From contig NZ_CALEDC010000500.1 in assembly GCF_937949835.1 (NCBI RefSeq), forward strand, positions 1 through 5,280: a DNA stretch of 5,280 nt, read 5' to 3'. Shown here in pieces: positions 1 to 5,280 of this stretch (the stretch's first letter is position 1; each line of letters starts with the position of its first letter). The stretch comes from an uncultured Campylobacter sp. (GTDB taxonomy: Bacteria; Campylobacterota; Campylobacteria; Campylobacterales; Campylobacteraceae). The notes under the pieces were generated by a model, which saw only the letters and a list, made by a program, of their open reading frames with translations, did no database searches and was not told the origin of the DNA. The position numbers were made by a program, and so were the translations under genes.

Positions 1-31
1 TGAAATTTTACGCAAAAGCTCATCGTCGCGG

Positions 32-62
32 CGGCGAAAAATCACTCGCCGTTTATAAATTT
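32..62 (+). terminator. Weak hairpin with T/A-rich tail at the left edge
   Basis: CGGCGA (32-37) and TCGCCG (46-51) form a perfect 6-bp stem around an 8-base loop, followed on the plus strand by TTTATAAATTT. It would end a plus-strand gene entering from the left. Read on the minus strand, after the GyrI-like gene, the stem is followed by GC-rich DNA, so it does not look like an intrinsic terminator for the tkt operon. Weak. Confidence 0.22.
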
Positions 63-73
63 CATGCGCCGCC

Positions 74-496
74 CTACAAAACCGAGATAAAAATTTTGAT
101 CTCGTCTCCGCCGTAAAACTCAAAATCCGTTCCAAACGCTCTTTTTAGTTCGCCGGCCTCAAAAAAGCTCCAAATTTTGCTCCAAAACTTTGCTACGTTT
201 TGCGGCTCATTCGGGAAGCTAAAAACCGCGTATTTGTCGCTTTTGATCTCCAAGGCTTCGTCGCTGCGGGGCGCTTTAGCGCCGATAAAGATATCGTAAA
301 GCCCGTCGGCGCCGTCTTCGTAATCGTAATAGACGCCGTAAATCTCGCTCTGCCCGTCATAGCACTCTTTCATAAATTTTGCCCACAGCGCGGGAATTTT
401 ACCGCTCCCGTCTAGCTCGTCCGCGTTTTTCGTGCGGGCTTTTAACCCGTAAATTTTAAATCCGTCTAAATATGAAATTTTGATTTTTTCGCTCAA
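74..496 (-). CDS. GyrI-like / effector-binding domain protein (stand-alone), TTG start
   Basis: A 140-residue protein that is a single GyrI-like small-molecule-binding domain (AraC effector-binding, YdeE/Cass2 type) with no DNA-binding domain attached. Visible family features in order: a hydrophobic strand then GLKARTKNAD (17-26), IPALWAKF (34-41), GVYYDYE (54-60) followed by GLYDIFIGA (65-73), KYAVFSF (88-94), a Trp-rich helix around W105 and W109, and DFEFY (124-128) with its conserved-type acidic residue before the final strand. The family binds bulky or cationic ligands; some members protect gyrase and some hydrolyse cyclopropane-type DNA alkylators. Which applies here cannot be read from the sequence. 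No signal peptide or membrane segment is present, so it is probably cytoplasmic. The start codon is TTG: no in-frame ATG precedes it, the next Met is at residue 42 inside the domain, and AAAGGA lies 6 nt upstream. It begins 19 nt after the tkt stop and is probably co-transcribed. Family call is good; the ligand is unknown. Confidence 0.85.
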   Translation of the reverse strand: MSEKIKISYLDGFKIYGLKARTKNADELDGSGKIPALWAKFMKECYDGQSEIYGVYYDYEDGADGLYDIFIGAKAPRSDEALEIKSDKYAVFSFPNEPQNVAKFWSKIWSFFEAGELKRAFGTDFEFYGGDEIKIFISVL

Positions 497-502
497 ATTT
501 CG

Positions 503-508
503 TCCTTT
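503..508 (-). promoter_or_regulatory. Ribosome binding site fixing the TTG start of the GyrI-like gene
   Basis: On the minus strand AAAGGA is followed by a 6-nt spacer and then TTG. The same AAAGGA word with comparable spacing precedes panD and tkt here. With no alternative in-frame ATG, this decides the start of the GyrI-like gene. It lies in the 19-nt spacer after the tkt stop. Confidence 0.75.
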
Positions 509-515
509 GCCGCTA

Positions 516-2441
516 CTATTCTAAAAGCTCTTTGGCCTGCTTTGCGATCGCGACGTCGGTGAAGCCGAAAAGCTTAAATAGCTCGTTTGCGTTGCCGCTT
601 TCGCCGAAGCTTTGCATGCCGTGTACCGCGTCTGCAAATTTATACCACTCAAGCGCGCTTGCGGCTTCGACGGCTAAAATTTTGGTCTGCGCCTGCAGGA
701 TTTGCGCTAGATAGTCAGCGTCCTGTTCGCACAAAAGCTCGAAGCACGGCGCGCTTACGACGTTTGCGCCAATACCTTGCTCTTGCAATATCGCTGCCGC
801 TTTTAGGCAGAGCGAGACCTCGCTGCCGCTTGCGATGAGCGTGATTTGCGCCTCTTTGCTTTGCCTTAGCAGATACGCGCCGTTTTGCACGTCGCCCAAA
901 ACCGCCTTAGGTAGCGGCTCAAGCCCTTGGCGCGAGCAGACGAATGCCGCGGGCGCATTCAGAGCAAGCGCCGTGCGCCAGCATTTTACGTTTTCGTTGC
1001 CGTCTGCGGGGCGGAAGGTGTAGAAGCCGGGCATCGCGCGGAAGGTGCTAAGCTGCTCGATAGGCTCGTGCGTTGGCCCATCCTCGCCTACGCCGATGCT
1101 GTCGTGCGTGAAGACGAAATAGTGGCGCAAGCCCATCAGCGCCGCAAGTCTAGCGCCCGTTTTGAGATAGTCGCTGAAGATAAAAAACGTCGCGCTAAAC
1201 GGGATGAAAAGCCCGTATCTCGCAAAGGCGTTGCCGATCGCCGCCATCGCGTGCTCGCGGATGCCGAAGTGTAAATTTTTGCCGCACGGAAAGTCGCCGC
1301 CGCCTTTTAGCTCGGTCTTATTCGATGCCGCCAAATCGGCGCTTCCGCCCAAAAAGCCGGGCACCGCGTTTGCGATAGCGTTTAAAATTTTACCGTTGCT
1401 ATCGCGCGTGGCCACCTTAAGCCCGCTAAAATCGGGAAATTCTATCTTGCTAAAGTCGGGATTTAAAAGCTCGTTTAGAAGCGCTCTTTTTTCATCGCTT
1501 AGCTTCGCAAGCTTCTCCTTCCAAAGCCGCTCCTCCAAATCGCCCCTCTCAACCGCAGCGCGCGTCGCAAAAAGCACGTCCTCGCTTACGACGAAGCTTT
1601 GGGCTGGATCAAAGCCCAGGCTTTGCTTAGCGCGTGCAAGCAGCTCCTCTCCAAGCGGCGCGCCGTGCGTCTTGGCCGTGCCCTCAAGCTCTAGCGCCCC
1701 CTTGCCGATCGTGGTGTTTGCGATGATGAGGTAGGGTTTGGTTTTATTTTTGACCTCGTCAAGGACAAATTCTATCTGATCGAAATTATGCCCGTCGATG
1801 CGCGCGACCTCAAAGCCTTGCGCTTCAAATCGCACCTTTACGTCCTCAAACCACGCGATATCGGTGCTGCCGTCGATCGTGATGCCATTAGAATCATAGA
1901 TTATCGTGAGATTATCGAGGTTATGTCTGCCTGCAAGCGCGCACGCTTCGTAGCTGATGCCCTCCTGCAGATCGCCGTCGCCGCAGAAGCAATAGACGCG
2001 GTGATCGATGATCTCGCTTCCTTCCTCGTTTAGCAGATGCGCGGCGTATTTTGCGGCCATCGCAAATCCGACCGCGTTTGCGACGCCTTGCCCGAGCGGT
2101 CCGGTAGCGATCTCTACGCCGGGGGTAGTGATCTCCGGATGGCCCGGTGTTTTGGAGTGCAGACGCCTGAAGCTTTTCAGATCGTCCATGCTCAGATCGT
2201 ATCCGCTAAGATAGAGGTAGCTATACACGAGCGCACTTGCGTGCCCGCCAGAGAATACGACGCGGTCGCGGTTCAGCCACGCGGGATTTTTGGGGTTGTG
2301 GCGGACCTTACTCATAAATATGCTCATTACGTCGCTTAGCCCCATCGGTGTGCCGGGATGGCCTGAATTGGCGCTTTGGATCATATCCGCGCTTAGAAAT
2401 TTGATCGTGTTTGAAATTTTACTTAGCTGCTCGCTCGACAT
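516..2441 (-). CDS. tkt: Transketolase
   Basis: A thiamine diphosphate (ThDP) and divalent-metal-dependent cytoplasmic enzyme. It moves two-carbon ketol units between sugar phosphates (xylulose-5-P with ribose-5-P or erythrose-4-P) in the non-oxidative pentose phosphate pathway. The 641-residue length is normal for bacterial transketolase. N-terminal PP domain: SGHPGTPMG with His28, GGHAS (65-69), GPLGQG (114-119), and the ThDP/metal motif GDGD (154-157) closed by Asn185 in DSNG; His259 matches the conserved active-site His. Pyr domain: GGSADL (365-370), IREH (394-397) with catalytic Glu396, and THDSIGVGEDGPTHEP (445-460). C-terminal region: RPADGNE (477-483) and SRQGLEPL (503-510). No key residue is missing. 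The ATG start is set by AAAGGA, which lies inside the last codons of ispA; the ispA stop is 3 nt upstream, so translation is probably coupled. The tkt neighbour is as in C. jejuni (Cj1645). The gene ends in TAG. Confidence 0.98.
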   Translation of the reverse strand: MSSEQLSKISNTIKFLSADMIQSANSGHPGTPMGLSDVMSIFMSKVRHNPKNPAWLNRDRVVFSGGHASALVYSYLYLSGYDLSMDDLKSFRRLHSKTPGHPEITTPGVEIATGPLGQGVANAVGFAMAAKYAAHLLNEEGSEIIDHRVYCFCGDGDLQEGISYEACALAGRHNLDNLTIIYDSNGITIDGSTDIAWFEDVKVRFEAQGFEVARIDGHNFDQIEFVLDEVKNKTKPYLIIANTTIGKGALELEGTAKTHGAPLGEELLARAKQSLGFDPAQSFVVSEDVLFATRAAVERGDLEERLWKEKLAKLSDEKRALLNELLNPDFSKIEFPDFSGLKVATRDSNGKILNAIANAVPGFLGGSADLAASNKTELKGGGDFPCGKNLHFGIREHAMAAIGNAFARYGLFIPFSATFFIFSDYLKTGARLAALMGLRHYFVFTHDSIGVGEDGPTHEPIEQLSTFRAMPGFYTFRPADGNENVKCWRTALALNAPAAFVCSRQGLEPLPKAVLGDVQNGAYLLRQSKEAQITLIASGSEVSLCLKAAAILQEQGIGANVVSAPCFELLCEQDADYLAQILQAQTKILAVEAASALEWYKFADAVHGMQSFGESGNANELFKLFGFTDVAIAKQAKELLE

Positions 2442-2444
2442 TTT

Positions 2445-3296
2445 TCATCCTTTCAGGTATTTTTCTATCAAATTTAAAACCAAATCGCGCAGGCTTTCAT
2501 CATAGCCCGCCATCGCGCCGCTTACCTCGTCTATTAGGCGCTGCTTGTAGCTTCTAGCGCCCGCAAGTCCGAGTAAATTTACGAAGGAATTTTTTGCGCC
2601 ATCCGCTCCTACGGGCTTGCCCGCGCTTGCCTCGTCGCCCGTGGCGTCGATGATGTCATCCTCGATCTGAAATATAAGCCCTAGCTTCAGGCCGATCTTG
2701 TAAAGCTCATGCGCGAGCTCGTCATTTAGCCCGCCGATTATGGCGCCTAGCTCAAACGCCGCTGCGATGAGCGCGCCCGTTTTGTGCAGATGCAAAAACT
2801 CAAGCTCGCTTTGCTTTAGCGGGCTGTTTTCAAAACGGCAATCGATCGCCTGACCCAGCACCATGCCGCTGCTACCTGCGTTTCGCGCTAGAGTTTTAAT
2901 GCATTTTATCTTGATCTCGTCGCTTAGGCTTGCGTTCGCGGCGATCAAAAATGCGTCTGTATTTAGCGCATCGCCCACCAAAATCGCCGTGACCTCGTCG
3001 TATTTTTTATGCAGGCTCGGTCGCCCGCGGCGCAGATCCGCATCGTCCATCGCGGGCAGATCGTCGTGTATAAGCGAGTAGGTGTGGATCATCTCAAGCG
3101 CCATCGCGATCGCCAGCGCGCCCTCAAAGCGCCGCTCATCTACCGCCGAGACGACGCCTAGTAGCAGCTGCGCGCGAAAATGCTTGCCGCCCGCTTGCAG
3201 CATGTAATTGAGCGCCTCCTCGAAATACGGATGAAAGCTAGACGCCTTCAGCTCGTTGCGCTTCAAATAGTCTTTAAATTTTTCTAAAATATCCAT
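2445..3296 (-). CDS. ispA: Farnesyl diphosphate synthase (short-chain polyprenyl diphosphate synthase)
   Basis: A cytoplasmic trans-prenyltransferase that condenses isopentenyl diphosphate with dimethylallyl and then geranyl diphosphate to give farnesyl diphosphate, the precursor of undecaprenyl phosphate and quinone side chains. Visible features: QAGGKHFRAQLLLG near 34-47 (GKxxR motif), first Asp-rich motif HDDLPAMDD at about 77-85 followed by LRRGRPS, KTG near 171-173, and second Asp-rich motif FQIEDDIID near 208-216 followed by GKPVGAD. The four residues between the Asp pairs in the first motif are typical of bacterial enzymes of this class. Chain length (C15 versus C20) is inferred from the family. 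I choose the ATG at 3296 (283 residues): AAGG stands 8 nt upstream, and homologues begin near this point. A longer frame open to 3353 adds 19 Arg-rich residues that look non-coding. It overlaps nothing and sits 3 nt before tkt, as in C. jejuni Cj1644-Cj1645. Confidence 0.96.
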   Translation of the reverse strand: MDILEKFKDYLKRNELKASSFHPYFEEALNYMLQAGGKHFRAQLLLGVVSAVDERRFEGALAIAMALEMIHTYSLIHDDLPAMDDADLRRGRPSLHKKYDEVTAILVGDALNTDAFLIAANASLSDEIKIKCIKTLARNAGSSGMVLGQAIDCRFENSPLKQSELEFLHLHKTGALIAAAFELGAIIGGLNDELAHELYKIGLKLGLIFQIEDDIIDATGDEASAGKPVGADGAKNSFVNLLGLAGARSYKQRLIDEVSGAMAGYDESLRDLVLNLIEKYLKG

Positions 3297-3301
3297 CGAT
3301 C

Positions 3302-3586
3302 CTACCTTGCGGTTTTTATTTGCTCTGCTTGGGCGCGCCCTTGGCGAATGCAAATTCGCGCCCTGCGGTATGCCTTTTCGTCGCGCAGCTTAGACTTTGC
3401 TGTCGCGAGTCGTTTGTACGCCTCGTAGAAGTAATCATGCCGCTTAAAATTTTAAATTTTAATTTCCCTAGCTTTACGCAGTGCGCGAGGCGAAGGATGC
3501 TCCGCTTTTTTGAGCCGCATCTTGTGCTCATTTACTCGCGGATACCGCACAACGGCTCGCCTTGCTTTGCATTTAAGTTGCGCGAG
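3302..3586 (-). pseudogene. Possible decayed coding frame directly upstream of ispA
   Basis: One minus-strand frame is open from 3586 down to a single TAA at 3454-3452, and again from 3451 to a TAG at 3304-3302. That TAG is only 5 nt before the ispA ATG, spacing like the real junctions in this operon. The lower part reads like a soluble helical protein, for example AYKRLATAKSKLRDEKAYR. The upper part is rich in Lys and Arg. There is no in-frame start with a ribosome binding site, and no family was recognised. A competing 71-codon frame (3316-3531, ATG start) covers the same DNA and looks less natural. In GC-rich DNA an accidental open frame of this length is quite possible, so this is a weak call. 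Confidence 0.22.
3331..3363 (-). repeat. Alternative inverted repeats in the ispA leader
   Basis: GGGCGCG (3331-3337) can pair with CGCGCCC (3357-3363) as a 7-bp all-GC stem. A competing hairpin pairs GCGAAT (3344-3349) with ATTCGC (3354-3359) around a 4-base loop. Both use 3357-3359, so they exclude each other. The first arm is itself inside the palindrome GGGCGCGCCC (3331-3340). The structure sits about 35 nt upstream of the ispA start and has no T-run after it, so it is not a normal terminator. Confidence 0.4.
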
Positions 3587-3610
3587 CTAAATTTTGCTTT
3601 GCACTGCAAC
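3555..3610. repeat. Short direct and inverted repeats in the ybaB-ispA gap
   Basis: TTGCTTTGCA occurs at 3562-3571 and again at 3594-3603, 32 bases apart. GCTCGC (3555-3560) is the reverse complement of GCGAGC (3582-3587), and GTTGC (3577-3581) can pair with GCAAC (3606-3610). The cluster looks like a small extragenic structured repeat, but nothing shows that it occurs elsewhere in the genome. Confidence 0.35.
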
Positions 3611-3751
3611 GTAGCAGCCTACCGAAATTTTAGAATTTACCCTCGTGCACCCGTTAAATTTGACTGATTTACTAAAGTTAAAATTAATAACCTAGCGTCA
3701 AATCAAGCGAGCCGTGCTTTATGCAAACCGTATCGCCACAAAAATCTAAAT

Positions 3752-3883
3752 TTAACTTGTCGCCTTATAAAATAGGGCTTCATTTAGTTCGCTACAGAAG
3801 CCGCTCGCTCCGTAAAATCCAAACCGCTCGCCAGGCGGGAAGTAGTCGCCCTCTCTAAAAAGCCTATTTTCACCATTTTTGAA
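3752..3883 (-). pseudogene. Start-less 43-codon remnant after ybaB, candidate C-terminus of a lost Cj1643-type gene
   Basis: Seen directly: after the ybaB stop (3892-3890) and a TAG 3 nt later, a minus-strand frame stays open for 43 codons and ends in TAA at 3754-3752. It has no ATG, GTG or TTG start. Its composition is strikingly protein-like for intergenic DNA, with Gly, aromatic and acidic residues: it contains EGDYFPPGERFGFYGASG, then a Cys, and ends SELNEALFYKATS. The other two frames give Arg/Ser-rich or stop-broken translations. From memory of the C. jejuni map, a periplasmic PDZ-type protein gene (Cj1643) lies between ybaB and ispA on the same strand. I infer that most of that gene was deleted up to the ybaB stop, leaving its tail. 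I cannot recall the Cj1643 C-terminus well enough to confirm homology. The alternative is a chance open frame. Confidence 0.42.
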
Positions 3884-3889
3884 CTACGC

Positions 3890-4219
3890 TTAGCCCTTAT
3901 TGCCGAGTAGATCACCCAATCCGCCGAGCCCTCCTAGCATGGACGCTGCGGCGCCTTTCTTTTCATTTTCGACGAGTTTTATCGCGTCGCCTATCGCCGA
4001 AATTAGCAGTATCTGCAAGCTCTCTTTGTCGTTAAAGAGGCTGTCGTCGATGCTTAGATCAAGCACCTCGCCCGCACCGTTTAGCTTGATGGCGACCATG
4101 CCCGCGCCCGATTTTACGGTAAATTCCTTGCGCGCATTCTCCTCCTCGATCTGCTTAGCCTTGGCCTGCATCTGATCGAGCATCTGCCCCATTTTTGAAA
4201 AATCCATTCCTTCGAACAT
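3890..4219 (-). CDS. ybaB: YbaB/EbfC family nucleoid-associated DNA-binding protein
   Basis: A small dimeric nucleoid-associated protein of 109 residues, the usual family length. It binds DNA without strict sequence need and affects chromosome structure and gene expression. Visible features: an N-terminal amphipathic helix rich in Met and Gln (MGQMLDQMQAKAKQIEEE, 10-27), then the central strand region with GAGMVAIKLNGAGEVLDLSID (about residues 38-58), a helix ending near LVENEKKG, and a flexible Gly/Leu-rich tail MLGGLGGLGDLLGNKG typical of the family. The ATG at 4219 is chosen because GGAG lies 5 nt upstream; a second ATG at 4207 has its AAGGA too close to serve. The start is 2 nt after the panD stop, and the ribosome binding site overlaps the panD end, so translation is likely coupled. 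The position next to murE and panD fits Campylobacter and Helicobacter gene order. Confidence 0.95.
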   Translation of the reverse strand: MFEGMDFSKMGQMLDQMQAKAKQIEEENARKEFTVKSGAGMVAIKLNGAGEVLDLSIDDSLFNDKESLQILLISAIGDAIKLVENEKKGAAASMLGGLGGLGDLLGNKG

Positions 4220-4221
4220 CT

Positions 4222-4569
4222 TTACTCCGTTATTTGGTTTTTTTCGTTTACCTGCACGATTTTAGGCTTAAAGCTTCTTGCTTTTTTGGCGCTCATTTGT
4301 GCGTAAGCAACGATGATGACGACGTCGCCGACGCAGACTTTGCGCGCGGCTGCGCCGTTTAGGCAGATCTCGCCCTTTTTCTCGCCGCGGATCACGTAGG
4401 TAGCGAAGCGCTCGCCGTTATTGACGTTTAGGATCTCGACTTTTTGGTATTCGCAAAGCCCCGCAGCCTCGATGAGCTCGGGTCCGATCGTGATAGAGCC
4501 TACGTAGTTTAGGTTGGCGTCCGTCACGCGCGCACGGTGGATTTTGCTTGATAAAATTTCGATTTTCAT
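4222..4569 (-). CDS. panD: Aspartate 1-decarboxylase (pyruvoyl enzyme precursor)
   Basis: A cytoplasmic enzyme that converts L-aspartate to beta-alanine for pantothenate and coenzyme A. It is made as an inactive pi-chain that cleaves itself between Gly24 and Ser25, turning the Ser into the pyruvoyl cofactor. The cleavage site is present and in register: YVGSITI with Gly24-Ser25. Lys9, His11, Arg54, Thr57 and Tyr58, the usual active-site positions, are all there, as is LNGAAAR (70-76). At 115 residues it is slightly shorter than the 126 of E. coli but normal for epsilonproteobacteria. The ATG is supported by AAAGGA 6 nt upstream. It starts 16 nt after the murE stop and ends 2 nt before ybaB. 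In C. jejuni panD sits with panB and panC instead; in H. pylori it precedes ybaB as here, so this may be the older arrangement. Confidence 0.97.
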   Translation of the reverse strand: MKIEILSSKIHRARVTDANLNYVGSITIGPELIEAAGLCEYQKVEILNVNNGERFATYVIRGEKKGEICLNGAAARKVCVGDVVIIVAYAQMSAKKARSFKPKIVQVNEKNQITE

Positions 4570-4585
4570 CGGCCGTCCTTTAAAT

Positions 4586-5280
4586 TTAGTCTAAATTTGA
4601 CCCGCCTCGCGCCGCGACGAGCTCGCTTACGACCTGCTTGTCGCTGAAGGGGTGCTTCACGCCCTTGATCTCCTGGTAGGTCTCGTCGCCCTTGCCTAAA
4701 ATAGCGATCATCTCGCCGTTTTTGGCAAGATCTAGCGCGCGCGCGATCGCCTCTTTGCGATCCGCGATCTTTAAAATTTTATCTTTTCGGCGCATACCGG
4801 CGCAAATTTGCTCGATGATTTCGCTTGGCTCTTCGCTACGCGGGTTATCGCTCGTAACGATGCAAATTTTAGCAAAGTGCTCCGCGATGGCGCCCATTTT
4901 CGGACGCTTGCCGTGGTCGCGATCGCCTCCCGCGCCAAAAACCGCGATGATCTCGCCGCTTGCGCGTAGCGCGTTTAGAACCTTTTCGATGTCTGGGGTA
5001 TGAGCGAAATCAACGATTACAAGCGGATTTTTATTTACGATCTGCACGCGACCCTCGACGCCGCCGAAGTTTGCCAGGGCTTTTGCGATCTCCTCGTTCG
5101 GCAGCTTGGTTAAAATTTTAACCGCCGCAAACGCCGCGGTAAGGTTGTAGAGATTAAACTCGCCGATAAGATCGCTTTGCAGCTGCGCATTATCGCCGTT
5201 TGGAGTGCGCACGAGCGCGTCGATACCGCCCTTTAGCCCGTATCCGCTCACGCCGAAACTCGCGGCATTTTTGATACCGT
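4586..5280 (-). CDS. murE: UDP-MurNAc-L-alanyl-D-glutamate:meso-diaminopimelate ligase, C-terminal half (cut by window edge)
   Basis: A cytoplasmic ATP-dependent Mur ligase that adds meso-diaminopimelate to UDP-MurNAc-L-Ala-D-Glu in peptidoglycan synthesis. About 231 residues are visible: the end of the ATPase domain and all of the C-terminal domain. In order: [14 protein letters not shown] (Mur central-domain motif), [33 protein letters not shown], the DNPRSEEP motif, and [10 protein letters not shown] near the end. DNPR is the signature of enzymes that select meso-diaminopimelate rather than lysine, which fits a Gram-negative cell wall. The reading frame stays open to the right edge; the GTG at 5251 lies inside conserved sequence with coding continuing upstream (GIKNAASFG), so it is not the start. 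The gene ends in TAA, 16 nt before panD. In C. jejuni murE heads the same block. Confidence 0.97.
   Translation of the reverse strand, partial: GIKNAASFGVSGYGLKGGIDALVRTPNGDNAQLQSDLIGEFNLYNLTAAFAAVKILTKLPNEEIAKALANFGGVEGRVQIVNKNPLVIVDFAHTPDIEKVLNALRASGEIIAVFGAGGDRDHGKRPKMGAIAEHFAKICIVTSDNPRSEEPSEIIEQICAGMRRKDKILKIADRKEAIARALDLAKNGEMIAILGKGDETYQEIKGVKHPFSDKQVVSELVAARGGSNLD

Larger units (their letters stand above)
3297..3889. other. Gap between ybaB and ispA with gene remnants and short repeats, no intact gene
   Basis: About 590 bases with no convincing intact gene, where every other junction in the block is 2-19 nt. From memory, C. jejuni carries the PDZ-type periplasmic gene Cj1643 at this point. 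Contents seen here: a start-less protein-like frame just after ybaB (3752-3883), a second frame with one in-frame stop running to 5 nt before ispA (3302-3586), AT-rich patches near 3443-3468 and 3657-3692 that could hold promoters for ispA but show no clear -35/-10 pair, and short inverted and direct repeats. No hairpin followed by a T-run was found after ybaB on the minus strand, so readthrough from ybaB into ispA is possible. Confidence 0.8.

Noticed and set aside
3..116. Plus-strand frame entering from the left edge and ending at TAA 114-116
   Set aside because: Protein-like in places, but it would overlap the 3' end of the GyrI-like gene by about 43 bases, and too little is visible to tell it from a shadow.
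1204..1734. Plus-strand 176-codon open frame inside tkt
   Set aside because: It is antisense to a fully conserved transketolase and Ser/Ala/Pro-rich, as expected of a shadow frame in GC-rich DNA.
3297..3353. A 19-residue N-terminal extension of ispA
   Set aside because: The added residues are Arg/Pro/Lys-rich and not typical of the family; the ATG at 3296 has a good ribosome binding site.
3316..3531. Minus-strand 71-codon ATG frame just upstream of ispA
   Set aside because: No ribosome binding site, a Ser/Arg/Lys-rich composition, and it overlaps a more protein-like frame on the same strand. I cannot call it a gene.
3320..3667. Plus-strand 115-codon open frame filling much of the gap
   Set aside because: It begins with TTG, has no ribosome binding site, has a Cys/Arg/Phe-rich unlikely composition, and would run antisense through the ispA leader. 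No family was recognised.
3657..3701. TTGAC-like boxes on both strands as promoters
   Set aside because: TTGACT (plus) and TTGACG (minus) are present, but neither has a good TATAAT-like box at the right spacing.
3784..3876. 30-codon ATG frame just downstream of ybaB
   Set aside because: No ribosome binding site; it lies in a different frame over the more convincing remnant at 3752-3883.
5249..5251. GTG as the start of murE
   Set aside because: Coding continues upstream in frame to the window edge, and a complete MurE needs roughly 200 more residues.
1..5280. CRISPR array, insertion sequence, integrase, toxin-antitoxin or phage genes
   Set aside because: No regular repeat-spacer pattern, terminal inverted repeats, target duplications or matching protein motifs were seen.

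Overview
The window looks like chromosomal DNA of an epsilonproteobacterium, most likely one of the higher-GC, often oral Campylobacter species (C. gracilis, C. rectus and C. showae are the type I have in mind; I cannot name the species). Two things point there. The words AAATTTT and TAAATTT recur throughout otherwise GC-rich coding DNA. The gene order murE - (panD) - ybaB - [gap] - ispA - tkt matches, from memory, the C. jejuni block Cj1641 (murE), Cj1642 (ybaB), Cj1643 (PDZ-type periplasmic protein), Cj1644 (ispA), Cj1645 (tkt).

All convincing genes lie on the minus strand, so transcription runs from high to low coordinates. In that order: the C-terminal half of murE (cut by the right edge), panD, ybaB, a gap of about 590 bases, ispA, tkt, and a small GyrI-like effector-binding protein that starts with TTG. 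Junctions are tight: 16 nt murE-panD, 2 nt panD-ybaB, 3 nt ispA-tkt, 19 nt tkt-GyrI-like. This suggests two transcription blocks, or one long operon interrupted by the gap. No intrinsic terminator is visible between the genes.

The products serve core metabolism and the cell envelope. MurE adds meso-diaminopimelate to the peptidoglycan precursor. PanD makes beta-alanine for pantothenate/CoA. YbaB is a nucleoid-associated protein. IspA makes farnesyl diphosphate, which feeds the undecaprenyl carrier used by the same peptidoglycan pathway. Transketolase runs the non-oxidative pentose phosphate branch. The terminal GyrI-like protein is the accessory member.

The most interesting stretch is the gap at 3297-3889. 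In C. jejuni the Cj1643 gene sits here. This window has no intact gene there, but right after ybaB it keeps a 43-codon, start-less, protein-like reading frame that may be the decayed C-terminus of that missing gene. A second broken reading frame ends 5 nt before ispA. I saw no CRISPR, transposon, tRNA or rRNA, and no convincing new defence or mobile system.
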